Assembly: GCA_902805735.1 (NCBI GenBank)
Contig: CADCTW010000128.1
Coordinates: 1-52,097 of the forward strand
Direction: 5' to 3'
DNA length: 52,097 nt
From: an uncultured Gemmatimonadota bacterium
GTDB lineage: Bacteria; Gemmatimonadota; Gemmatimonadetes; Longimicrobiales; Longimicrobiaceae
Positions within the stretch are counted from its first letter, which is position 1, and every line of letters starts with the position of its first letter. The notes below the pieces were generated by a model, which saw only the letters and a list, made by a program, of their open reading frames with translations, searched no databases and had not been told where the DNA came from. Made by a program: the position numbers and the translations under genes. This document shows, piece by piece, positions 25,521-32,457 of this stretch.

Positions 25521-25859
25521 TCATGGCCGGTCGGCCGTGCGGGGCGGGAGCAGGGCGGCGATGCGGTCCGCCAGGCGCGCCGCGTCCGCGCCGGGGAGCC
25601 CGCGCAGCATGTCCACGTCGGCCCAGGTGAGCGCGCCGGGAGCGTCCGCGCGCGTGGCGGTGAACGACTCCTCCAGCAGCGCCAGGATGCGGTAGCCCGC
25701 GGCGCTGATCTTCTCCAGGTCCGGGGCGAAGCGCTCGTCTCCGGCCTCCGCCGCCCGCTCCGCCAGCAGCTCGGCGTACCCGATGATCTGGCCCAGCGGC
25801 GTGCGCAGGTCGTGGAGCAGCGCGGGCGGCAGCGCGTGCCGGTCCGCGTCGCCGGTCAT
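25521..25859 (-). CDS. HisKA-only protein (possible phosphotransfer domain)
   Basis: The 112-residue product contains a HisKA-type helix with LLHDLRTPLGQIIGYAELL, phospho-acceptor His16, and a second helix, but no ATPase domain. It could serve as a phosphotransfer protein or as a dimerisation competitor for kinases. The ATG overlaps the stop of the receiver gene (ATGA), so it is the third gene of the operon with the hybrid kinase and the receiver. No other annotation fits; the absence of N, G1 and G2 boxes is clear. Confidence 0.75.
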   Translation of the reverse strand: MTGDADRHALPPALLHDLRTPLGQIIGYAELLAERAAEAGDERFAPDLEKISAAGYRILALLEESFTATRADAPGALTWADVDMLRGLPGADAARLADRIAALLPPRTADRP

Positions 25860-26248
25860 GGCCCGGCTTCGGGGACGGGGGCCCCGCGGGACAGGAGCGC
25901 CTCGATCTTCCCCAGCAGGCGCGGCAGCTCGATGGGCTTGGTGTCGTAGTCGTTGCACCCCGCCTCCAGCGCCCTGGCGCGGTCGCTGGACATGGCGTGC
26001 GCCGTCAGGGCGATCACCGGCACGTGGCGGGTGGCCGGGTCGGCCTTCAGGCGGCGCGTGGCCTCCCACCCGTCCAGCACGGGAAGGCTCATGTCCATCA
26101 GCACCAGGTCGGGCTCGTGCGAGCCGGCCATCTCCACCCCCTGGGCGCCGTCCACCGCCAGGATCACCTGGTAGCCCTTGCGCTCCAATCGCCGCGACAG
26201 CATGTCGCGGTTCATCTCGTTGTCTTCCACCAGCAGGATCTTGGTCAT
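25856..26248 (-). CDS. Single-domain response regulator (receiver only)
   Basis: The 130-residue receiver has VEDNEMNRD at the start, phospho-acceptor Asp52 in [11 protein letters not shown], Thr82 in ALTAH and Lys104 in DTKPIE. EDNxxNR marks the type of receiver often found in hybrid kinases. Its start overlaps the hybrid kinase stop (ATGA) and its stop overlaps the start of the HisKA-only gene. It is the likely phospho-acceptor of the kinase upstream or a relay to the HisKA-only protein. Confidence 0.9.
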   Translation of the reverse strand: MTKILLVEDNEMNRDMLSRRLERKGYQVILAVDGAQGVEMAGSHEPDLVLMDMSLPVLDGWEATRRLKADPATRHVPVIALTAHAMSSDRARALEAGCNDYDTKPIELPRLLGKIEALLSRGAPVPEAGP

Positions 26249-28698
26249 GGCTTCACCGGGAGGGCTCGCGCGGGAAGCGCCCGCCTCTCTCCTCCACTGC
26301 GGGTGATCATGGGGCGCTCGGCGCCGAAGCCGCCCAGCAGCTCGCGCACCCGGTGCAGGAGCGCGTCCGGCGCGTCGCCGGCCTTCTGCACGATGGTCTC
26401 CACGTAGCCGTTGAGGCGCTGGCGCTCATCGCGGCTCAGGTCGTACGACGTCACCACCACGATGGGCACCGAGCGCAGCTCCGGGTCCTGGCGCACCTGC
26501 TCGGTCAGCTCGAAGCCGTCCATCTCCGGCATCGGCAGGTCCAGCAGCACCAGGCGGGGCAGCTCCTCGTTCATCCGCTCCAGCGCCACCTTGCCGTTCT
26601 CCGCCTCGCGCACCGTCCACCCCTCCGCCTCCAGCATGGTGCGCAGCAGCGCGCGGGCGGCGTCGTCGTGGTCCACCACCAGCACCCCGCCCTCCGCGCC
26701 GGCGGAAGAGTACTTGCGCAGCAGCCGCGACAAGCGGCCGCGGTTCACGGGCTTGGTGGCGAACTCCGCGGCGCCCAGCGTGAAGCCGCGGTTGGGATCG
26801 TCCACCATCGTCAGCATCACCACGGGGATGTTGCGCACCGCCGGGTCCGCCTTGAGCGCGGCAAGCACCGTCCATCCGTCCATCCCCGGCATCATCACGT
26901 CCAGGGTGATGGCCACCGGCTGCATCTCGCGCGCCAGGCGCAGCCCTTCCTCGCCCCCGTCCGCCACCAGCACGCGGAACCCTTCGCGCCCCAGGAAGCG
27001 CTGCATCAGGTCGCGCTGCACGGGGTCGTCGTCGATCACCAGCACGCAGCTCGCGTCGTAGGGGAGCGGGTCGGCCGCGCCGCGCCCGTCGCTCAGCGCC
27101 TCGTCGATGGCCGGCACGGGCTCCGGGTCCGCGGCGCGCATCACGGCGGGGAGCTTGATGGTGAACACGCTCCCCTCGCCGGGCACGCTGCGCACCGTCA
27201 CGTCGCCGTCCATCATCTGGCAGAAGCGGCGCGTGAGGGCCAGCCCCAGCCCCGTGCCGCCGAACTTGCGCGTGGTGGAGGCGTCCGCCTGCGTGAAGTC
27301 CTGGAAGAGCTTCACGATCTGCTCGGCGCTCATCCCGATCCCCGTGTCCGTCACCCGGAACACCACCCACTCGCGCCCGTCCATCCGCTCGCGCCGCACC
27401 TCCACCGTCACGGTGCCGTTCTGCGTGAACTTGACGGCGTTGGAAAGCAGGTTGAAGAGCCCCTGGCGCACTTTCATCTGGTCCGCGTGCATCACCCCCA
27501 GCCCGGGCGCCAGCTTCACGCACAGCGTGTTGGCGTTGGTCCTCACCATGGGCTGGATGGTGGAGGTGACGTCCTGGATCAGGTCGGCCAGGTCGAAGCT
27601 CTCCAGGAACAGCTCCATCTTGCCGGCCTCGATCTTGGACAGGTCCAGGATGTCGTTGATGAGGGCCAGCAGGTGCTTCCCCGCCGTGCCGATGCGGTCC
27701 AGGTCCCGCGCGAAGTCCACCAGCTCGCGCTCCGCGGCCTCCTCCTGCAGCAGCTCGGAGTAGCCCAGGATGGCGTTGAGCGGGGTGCGCAGCTCGTGGC
27801 TCATGTTGGCCAGGAACAGGCTCTTGGTGCGGTTGGCGCTCTCGGCGGCCTCGCGGGCGTTCACCACCTCCTCCTCCGCGCGGCGCCGCTCCGTCACGTC
27901 CTCCAGCGCCAGCACCAGCAGCTCGCCGTGGTCTCCCGCCTTCAGCTTGCGCGCGTTCAGCAGCATCACCCGCCGTCCAATGGCGGGGAAGTCGTGCTCC
28001 AGCTCGAAGTCGTTGAACACGGAGCTGCGGGGGATGATCTCCTCCAGCAGGGTGCGCAGCGCCGGCACGTTCCACTGCCCGTTGCCCAGCTCGTAGATCA
28101 GGTGGCCCTCGGTGACCGGCGCGCTGACGGCGAAGGTCTCGTAGAAGGCGCGGTTGGCGCTCCGCACCCGCAGCGCGGAGTCCAGGATCAGGAGCGGCTT
28201 GCGCACCGTGTCCACGATGTCCTGTGCGTACCGCTCGATCTCCTTGAGGTTCGCCTCCACCCGGCGGCGCTCCGTGACGTCCTCCATGGCGAGCACCAGC
28301 AGCTCGGCGTGGCTTCCCGGGCGCAGCTTGCGCGCGTTCAGCAGCATCACCCGCCGCCCGATGGAGGGAAAGGTGTGCTCCAGCTCGAAGTCGTTGAAGA
28401 CGGAGCTGGTGCGCATCACCTCGTCCAGCAGCGTGCGCAGCGCGGGGATGTCCCACTGGCCGTTCCCCAGCTCGTAGATCAGCCGGTTCTCCGTCTCCCC
28501 GCAGGTCACCCGGAAGGTCTGGTAGAACGCGCTGTTGGCGCTGCGCACCCGCAGCGAGGTGTCCAGCATCAGCAGCGGCTCGCGAACCGTCTCCACGATG
28601 TCGCGCGCGTACGTCTCGATCTCCTCCACCTGGGGAGCGAGCGCGCTCAAGAAGCCCCGCCGGGCGTCGAGATGGGAGATGCGGGGCCAGGGGTGCAC
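26245..28698 (-). CDS. Hybrid histidine kinase with duplicated PAS and two receivers
   Basis: The 817-residue soluble protein begins with two PAS-type domains (about 25-145 and 148-268) that are tandem duplicates, each holding [10 protein letters not shown], an [11 protein letters not shown] block and [12 protein letters not shown]. They are followed by HisKA with His301 in MSHELRTP, HATPase_c (about 400-530) with [18 protein letters not shown] and GGTGLGLAL, receiver 1 with Asp600 in [10 protein letters not shown] and receiver 2 with Asp720 in [10 protein letters not shown]. The PAS motif style is that found C-terminal to CheR-CheB fusions. The start is a GTG at 28698 and is uncertain. The gene leads an operon with a receiver and a HisKA-only protein, divergent from a TetR gene. 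Confidence 0.9.
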   Translation of the reverse strand: MHPWPRISHLDARRGFLSALAPQVEEIETYARDIVETVREPLLMLDTSLRVRSANSAFYQTFRVTCGETENRLIYELGNGQWDIPALRTLLDEVMRTSSVFNDFELEHTFPSIGRRVMLLNARKLRPGSHAELLVLAMEDVTERRRVEANLKEIERYAQDIVDTVRKPLLILDSALRVRSANRAFYETFAVSAPVTEGHLIYELGNGQWNVPALRTLLEEIIPRSSVFNDFELEHDFPAIGRRVMLLNARKLKAGDHGELLVLALEDVTERRRAEEEVVNAREAAESANRTKSLFLANMSHELRTPLNAILGYSELLQEEAAERELVDFARDLDRIGTAGKHLLALINDILDLSKIEAGKMELFLESFDLADLIQDVTSTIQPMVRTNANTLCVKLAPGLGVMHADQMKVRQGLFNLLSNAVKFTQNGTVTVEVRRERMDGREWVVFRVTDTGIGMSAEQIVKLFQDFTQADASTTRKFGGTGLGLALTRRFCQMMDGDVTVRSVPGEGSVFTIKLPAVMRAADPEPVPAIDEALSDGRGAADPLPYDASCVLVIDDDPVQRDLMQRFLGREGFRVLVADGGEEGLRLAREMQPVAITLDVMMPGMDGWTVLAALKADPAVRNIPVVMLTMVDDPNRGFTLGAAEFATKPVNRGRLSRLLRKYSSAGAEGGVLVVDHDDAARALLRTMLEAEGWTVREAENGKVALERMNEELPRLVLLDLPMPEMDGFELTEQVRQDPELRSVPIVVVTSYDLSRDERQRLNGYVETIVQKAGDAPDALLHRVRELLGGFGAERPMITRSGGERRALPARALPVKP

Positions 28699-28772
28699 TG
28701 TGCCGGCATGCTGCGCCTCGTGCGAAGGGGTGGCCCCGCGCCGCGCCGGGGAGGGCGCGCCGAGCGGGATTA

Positions 28773-28820
28773 TTGACCAGACGGTAAATAGAAGTTACCC
28801 TATATTGTACGTTTGGTCAA
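28773..28820. promoter_or_regulatory. Face-to-face promoters and nested dyad between hybrid kinase and tetR
   Basis: Plus strand: TTGACC (28773-28778), 17 bases, TACCCT (28796-28801), toward tetR. Minus strand: TTGACC (28820-28815), 17 bases, TAACTT (28797-28792), toward the kinase. The two -35 boxes form a dyad TTGACCA...TGGTCAA and an inner GGTAA...TTACC (28783-28799) lies within. A bound TetR protein would block both promoters. Confidence 0.55.
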
Positions 28821-28835
28821 CAACCCAGGAGAGAG

Positions 28836-29435
28836 ATGCCGGGCGAGCGAGCTTCCGAGGACGTACGGCGCGAGCAGATCCTGCAGGCCAGCTTCGAAGT
28901 GGCGTCGCGGGAGGGGATCGGCGGCCTCACCATCCGCGCGGTGGCCGCGGAGGCGCGGCTCAGCCACTCGCTGGTCGTCTTCTACTTCCAGCGCAAGGAG
29001 CGGTTGGTGCTGGAGTTGCTGGAGTGGCTGATCGGCACCACCGCGGTGCTGCACGTGTCCGACGAGGTGGCCCGCATCCCCGGCGCGCTGGACCGGCTGC
29101 ACGTCCTTCTCCAGCAGGAGCTGGCACGCCTGGCGCGCCAGCCCAAGCACACGCGCCTCTTCTTCGAGTACTGGGCCCGCGGCACGCAGGACGAAGCCGT
29201 CCGCGCGCGCATCGCCGCCGAGCTGGAGCGCTACCGCGCGGCCTTTCGCCCCATCATGGCCGAGCTTCACCGGGCCGACCCCGCCGCTTTCGCCGGCGTC
29301 ACCGCGGACGGCATGGCCGCCGTCGCCGTGAGCTGGCTGCAGGGCTGCGCCGTCCAGGGGATGATCGCCCCCGGGCGTTTCGACATGCCCGGCTACCTCG
29401 CCGCCGTCCGGGGATTCACCGCCAGGCTAGGATGA
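28836..29435 (+). CDS. TetR/AcrR-family transcriptional regulator
   Basis: The 199-residue protein has an N-terminal TetR helix-turn-helix (REQILQASFEVASREGIGGLTIRAVAAEARLSH, split here as two helices, then the VVFYFQRKERLV recognition part) and a BetI-like C-terminal ligand domain with WLQGCAVQGMIAPGRFDM. GGAGAG lies just before the ATG. It is divergent from the hybrid kinase operon across a dyad-rich promoter region, so it probably represses itself and may control the kinase genes. The ligand is unknown. Confidence 0.9.
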   Translation: MPGERASEDVRREQILQASFEVASREGIGGLTIRAVAAEARLSHSLVVFYFQRKERLVLELLEWLIGTTAVLHVSDEVARIPGALDRLHVLLQQELARLARQPKHTRLFFEYWARGTQDEAVRARIAAELERYRAAFRPIMAELHRADPAAFAGVTADGMAAVAVSWLQGCAVQGMIAPGRFDMPGYLAAVRGFTARLG

Positions 29436-29440
29436 AAAAG

Positions 29441-29507
29441 GGGTCACACAGAGACACAGAGGCACAGAGATAAGGTTCATCTCTGTGCCTCTGTGTCTCT
29501 GTGTGAG
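29441..29507. repeat. 3'-end palindromic hairpin, copy 11
   Basis: A full-length copy between the convergent tetR and lipoprotein genes: arms of about 27 bp (GGTCACACAGAGACACAGAGG and its partner) with a short AT-rich loop. It reaches the lipoprotein stop codon. Confidence 0.9.
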
Positions 29508-29509
29508 CG

Positions 29510-30109
29510 TCAGGGACGGGGCAGGACCGTCAGGCGGGCGGACGCGCTGCGCCCGGCGACCTCCGCCCGGATGGTGGTGGTGCCTGGAGCCCTCGCCAGC
29601 ACCAGGCCGTTTGCGTCGTTGAAGGCAGCCACGCCGTAGTCCCCCGCGCTCCACAGCAGGCGCACACCCTCGATCGGGCGGCCCTGCGGATCCCGCAGCT
29701 CGGCACGCACCCGGAACGTGTCGCCCGGGGCCATCTGGAACGCGGACGGGGTGAGCGTGATGCTCTGGATGGCGGGGATTACCCGGATGGTGTCGCTCGC
29801 CCGCACTCCCCCGCTGCTCGCCGTGAGCGTCACCAGCCCCGGCCGCACGCCGCGCACCACCACGTACCGGCTCTCCGCACCCCTCTTTCTCCGCACGCGC
29901 GCCAGGCTCGTATCGGACGAGGTCCACACCACCCGCTCGTCGAACGTAGAGCTCCGCCCGTTCCTGGTACTGGCCCCAGCGAACACCTCGAGCTCGGACC
30001 CTACCTGCACGATTCCGAAGTTGGTATAGATCGAGATGTGCTCCACCGGTCCCGTCGGGAGGCACCCGGCCAGGACGATGGTGAGTCCAACGAGGCAAAG
30101 CATGCGCAT
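29510..30109 (-). CDS. Ig-like domain lipoprotein
   Basis: The 199-residue product starts MRMLCLVGLTIVLAGCLPTG: a short signal peptide with lipobox LAGC (Cys15). The mature part looks like two bacterial Ig-like (Big_2 type) repeats: one containing VVWTSSDTSLARV and GLVTLTASSGG, the other starting SITLTPSAFQMAPGDTFRV and ending AEVAGRSASARLTVLP. Such proteins are cell-surface or periplasmic adhesive or structural modules. A second ATG two codons later could be the true start. It is convergent with tetR. A palindrome lies about 40 bases upstream (30150-30168). Confidence 0.8.
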   Translation of the reverse strand: MRMLCLVGLTIVLAGCLPTGPVEHISIYTNFGIVQVGSELEVFAGASTRNGRSSTFDERVVWTSSDTSLARVRRKRGAESRYVVVRGVRPGLVTLTASSGGVRASDTIRVIPAIQSITLTPSAFQMAPGDTFRVRAELRDPQGRPIEGVRLLWSAGDYGVAAFNDANGLVLARAPGTTTIRAEVAGRSASARLTVLPRP

Positions 30110-30149
30110 GGGCGGGATGTCCGAGGAGGGAATCGCGGTGGGACTACAA

Positions 30150-30168
30150 CGAACGGCCGGGCCGTTCG
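30150..30168. promoter_or_regulatory. Perfect 19-bp palindrome upstream of lipoprotein gene
   Basis: CGAACGGCC-G-GGCCGTTCG is fully symmetrical and lies 41 bases before the lipoprotein start. It may be an operator or a leader hairpin; nothing distinguishes these. Confidence 0.35.
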
Positions 30169-30176
30169 CGCACAAC

Positions 30177-30238
30177 GGGGCTCACACAAAGGCAAGGAGG
30201 AGAAGTCACCTCTGTGCCTCTGTGTCTCTGTGTGAGCC
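30177..30238. repeat. 3'-end palindromic hairpin, copy 12 (left arm degenerate)
   Basis: The right arm CTCTGTGCCTCTGTGTCTCTGTGTGAGCC is canonical. The left arm GGGGCTCACACAAAGGCAAGG has several changes. It lies just beyond the terminator of the tRNA array. Confidence 0.8.
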
Positions 30239-30252
30239 ATTCAGTTCAAACG

Positions 30253-30290
30253 AAAAACGGCCCTGGCCCGCCGAAGCGAACCAGGGCCGT
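30253..30290 (-). terminator. Rho-independent terminator of tRNA array
   Basis: On the minus strand ACGGCCCTGG and CCAGGGCCGT form a perfect 10-bp stem followed by TTTTT (30257-30253). It comes 20 bases after the last tRNA (Ser-CGA). Confidence 0.9.
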
Positions 30291-30309
30291 CTGTCGTTCC
30301 TACATCGCA

Positions 30310-30392
30310 CGGAGGCGGAGGGACTCGAACCCCCAAAGGCTTGCGCCCGCCGCATTTCGAGTGCGGTGCCTTACCAATTAGACTACGCCTCC
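30310..30392 (-). tRNA. tRNA-Ser(CGA)
   Basis: Anticodon loop CTCGAAA gives CGA. A long variable arm and discriminator G fit serine. No CCA is encoded. Confidence 0.95.
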
Positions 30393-30407
30393 CTGTCCTG
30401 CACACAG

Positions 30408-30481
30408 TCGGGACGGCCGGATTTGAACCGGCGACCCCTCGCTCCCGAAGCGAGTGCTCTACCGGGCTGAGCCACGTCCCG
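30408..30481 (-). tRNA. tRNA-Pro(CGG)
   Basis: Acceptor CGGGACG/CGTCCCG, anticodon loop TTCGGGA gives CGG. No CCA is encoded. Confidence 0.95.
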
Positions 30482-30505
30482 AAACAACCACCTGCGACCA
30501 CCGAG

Positions 30506-30591
30506 CGGACCGGGTGGGATTCGAACCCACGAGGGCTATTCACCCCACACGATTTCCAATCGTGCTCCTTAAGCCACTCGGACACCGGTCC
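30506..30591 (-). tRNA. tRNA-Ser(GGA)
   Basis: Acceptor GGACCGG/CCGGTCC, anticodon loop TTGGAAA gives GGA. Long variable arm and discriminator G. Confidence 0.95.
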
Positions 30592-30601
30592 AAACGCGGA
30601 G

Positions 30602-30688
30602 CGGAGAGGGCGGGATTCGAACCCGCGTCTGCCTTTTGGGCAGGACGGTTTAGCAAACCGTTGGTTTTAGCCACTCACCCACCTCTCC
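30602..30688 (-). tRNA. tRNA-Ser(GCT)
   Basis: Acceptor GGAGAGG paired with CCTCTCC, anticodon loop TTGCTAA gives GCT. Long variable arm and discriminator G. Confidence 0.95.
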
Positions 30689-30713
30689 AAACCCGCAACC
30701 CGAAACCGAAAGT

Positions 30714-30785
30714 AGCCCCCCCAGGGATCGAACCTGGACTTTCCTGAGTCAGAGTCAGGCGTGTTGCCAATTACACCAGAGGGCT
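30714..30785 (-). tRNA. tRNA-Gln(CTG)
   Basis: Anticodon loop CTCTGAC gives CTG. Acceptor AGCCCTC with GGGGGCT contains one U-G pair. Discriminator A. Confidence 0.95.
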
Positions 30786-30794
30786 GTCCGTACA

Positions 30795-30867
30795 AGCGGG
30801 AGACGGGGCTCGAACCCGCGACCCTCAGCTTGGGAAGCTGATGCTCTACCAACTGAGCTACTCCCGC
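30795..30867 (-). tRNA. tRNA-Gly(CCC)
   Basis: Acceptor GCGGGAG with CTCCCGC, anticodon loop TTCCCAA gives CCC. Discriminator T as usual for glycine. Confidence 0.95.
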
Positions 30868-30907
30868 ACGGCCGACCAAACTAACGCCTCTTGGGCGATT
30901 TGAACAG

Positions 30908-30979
30908 AGCCACCGGTCGGGATTGAACCGACGACCGCTCGATTACGAATCGAGTGCTCTACCACTGAGCTACGGTGGC
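30908..30979 (-). tRNA. tRNA-Thr(CGT)
   Basis: Acceptor GCCACCG with CGGTGGC, anticodon loop TTCGTAA gives CGT. Confidence 0.95.
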
Positions 30980-30993
30980 GCTCTCCGTTCCAG

Positions 30994-31066
30994 TGGAGCT
31001 GAGGGGAGTCGAACCCCTGACCTCTGCAGTGCGATTGCAGCGCTCTACCAACTGAGCTACAGCCCC
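30994..31066 (-). tRNA. tRNA-Ala(CGC)
   Basis: Anticodon loop ATCGCAC gives CGC. The acceptor has the alanine identity G3-U70 pair (GGGGCTG/CAGCTCC). Confidence 0.95.
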
Positions 31067-31085
31067 GTGCATTCTCTCTTGGCAG

Positions 31086-31159
31086 TGGGCGGTACAAGAC
31101 TCGAACTTGTGACCTCCACGATGTCAACGTGGCGCTCTAACCAACTGAGCTAACCGCCC
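31086..31159 (-). tRNA. tRNA-Val(GAC)
   Basis: Acceptor GGGCGGT with ACCGCCC, anticodon loop TTGACAT gives GAC. Discriminator A. Confidence 0.95.
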
Positions 31160-31174
31160 GGGTCCTGCACGAAG

Positions 31175-31258
31175 TGGTGGGGGTAGGATTCGAACCTACG
31201 TAGGGCGAAGCCCGGCAGATTTACAGTCTGCTGCCATTAGCCACTCGGCCACCCCACC
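31175..31258 (-). tRNA. tRNA-Tyr(GTA)
   Basis: Anticodon loop CTGTAAA gives GTA; long variable arm as usual for bacterial tyrosine tRNA. Discriminator A. Confidence 0.95.
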
Positions 31259-31275
31259 AATACATCACCGGCCTA

Positions 31276-31348
<73 letters not shown>

Positions 31349-31419
31349 GTGCCACCCGCCCCGGGAGGGCGGGGATCAACCAACCCGAATTTTCAAAAAG
31401 CTCTTCGCTTATCTTCAAG

Positions 31420-31493
31420 CGGGGCCGACGGGACTCGAACCCGCGACCTCCGGAGTGACAGTCCGGCACTCTAACCGACTGAGCTACGGCCCC
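31420..31493 (-). tRNA. tRNA-Asp(GTC)
   Basis: Anticodon loop CTGTCAC gives GTC; acceptor GGGGCCG with CGGCCCC and discriminator G. The 71-bp gap to Ala(GGC) is AT-richer and contains a GC hairpin without a T-run. Confidence 0.95.
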
Positions 31494-31531
31494 TTGGGTA
31501 CTGCTCCGGGGACTCCTCCCCGGTCCTGCAG

Positions 31532-31604
31532 AGCGGGCAACCGGGCTCGAACCGGCGACCTCAACCTTGGCAAGGTTGCGCTCTACCAACTGAGCTATGC
31601 CCGC
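31532..31604 (-). tRNA. tRNA-Gly(GCC)
   Basis: Acceptor GCGGGCA with TGCCCGC, anticodon loop TTGCCAA gives GCC. Discriminator T. Confidence 0.95.
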
Positions 31605-31614
31605 GTGTGTCCAG

Positions 31615-31686
31615 CGCTCCCACGGGGAATCGAACCCCGCTCTCAACCTTGAAAGGGTCGTGTCCTAACCGATAGACGATGGGAGC
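31615..31686 (-). tRNA. tRNA-Glu(TTC)
   Basis: Acceptor GCTCCCA with TGGGAGC, anticodon loop CTTTCAA gives TTC. The only T34 tRNA in the array. Discriminator G. Confidence 0.93.
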
Positions 31687-31706
31687 CGATCCCCCTCAAT
31701 CCCACA

Positions 31707-31779
<73 letters not shown>

Positions 31780-31808
31780 AACGCCCGGGTTCCGAGCTTG
31801 TCCGTCAG

Positions 31809-31881
31809 TACCGCTACGGGGATTCGAACCCCGGTTTCCGCCGTGAGAGGGCGGCGTCCTAGTCCCCTAGACGATAGCGGC
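31809..31881 (-). tRNA. tRNA-Glu(CTC)
   Basis: Anticodon loop CTCTCAC gives CTC. The acceptor GCCGCTA with TAGCGGT ends in an unusual G1-U72 pair; discriminator A. Confidence 0.93.
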
Positions 31882-31897
31882 ATCACCCTGGTCCGCA

Positions 31898-31970
31898 CAC
31901 GCCCGGAGGGAATCGAACCCCCAACCGCCGGTTTTGGAGACCGGTGCTCTACCAATTGAGCTACAGGCGT
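31898..31970 (-). tRNA. tRNA-Trp(CCA)
   Basis: Anticodon loop CTCCAAA gives CCA. Acceptor ACGCCTG with CGGGCGT has one U-G pair; discriminator G. Confidence 0.95.
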
Positions 31971-31992
31971 ACAGACTTCTTCACGACTCAGA

Positions 31993-32065
31993 TGGCCAGG
32001 GAGGGAGTCGAACCCCCGACACTGCGATTTTCAGTCGCATGCTCTACCAACTGAGCTACCTGGCC
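31993..32065 (-). tRNA. tRNA-Phe(GAA)
   Basis: Acceptor GGCCAGG with CCTGGCC, anticodon loop CTGAAAA gives GAA. Discriminator A. Confidence 0.95.
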
Positions 32066-32084
32066 CCTCACCGGCTTCCCCAAC

Positions 32085-32108
32085 AAAAAACCGCCCGGCA
32101 TCGGCGGC
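32085..32108 (-). terminator. Possible terminator between initiator tRNA and the rest of the array
   Basis: On the minus strand CCGCC and GGCGG flank a short loop and are followed by TTTTTT (32090-32085). It would partly end transcripts after tRNA-fMet. Confidence 0.5.
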
Positions 32109-32122
32109 GGGGTCTGGGGCTA

Positions 32123-32196
<74 letters not shown>

Positions 32197-32208
32197 ACAA
32201 GGACCGCA

Positions 32209-32237
32209 AATTTAAAACGCCCCGTCCCGTCCGTCAA
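32209..32237 (-). promoter_or_regulatory. Promoter of tRNA array
   Basis: On the minus strand TTGACG (32237-32232), 17 bases, TAAATT (32214-32209). The predicted transcript starts a few bases before the mature 5' end of tRNA-fMet. The GC-rich spacer could act as a discriminator under stringent control. Confidence 0.75.
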
Positions 32238-32298
32238 CCCCCCGCTGCGCATCCGAAGCGGTGCGGGCGGCCTGCCCCGCTGGGGAGCCAATAACATA

Positions 32299-32320
32299 TT
32301 CCGTTTTCTCAGAAACGGAA
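32299..32320. promoter_or_regulatory. Dyad in intergenic region upstream of prolyl oligopeptidase
   Basis: TTCCGTTT-TCTCAG-AAACGGAA, 8-bp arms, lies just before a TTGACA (32325-32330) that has no clear -10 box. It is a candidate operator; the 260-bp region holds no gene. Confidence 0.35.
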
Positions 32321-32457
32321 GCCCTTGACAACAATCGAGATCTGATTAGGGCAGGAACGGCGGTCTCCCGCGGGGGCACGGAGGGCGCCTGGTTGCAGCG
32401 GTTCGCAAACAGGTGTATCGTGGGAAGATCCCACACCAACCTTTCCCACCCGACCCG

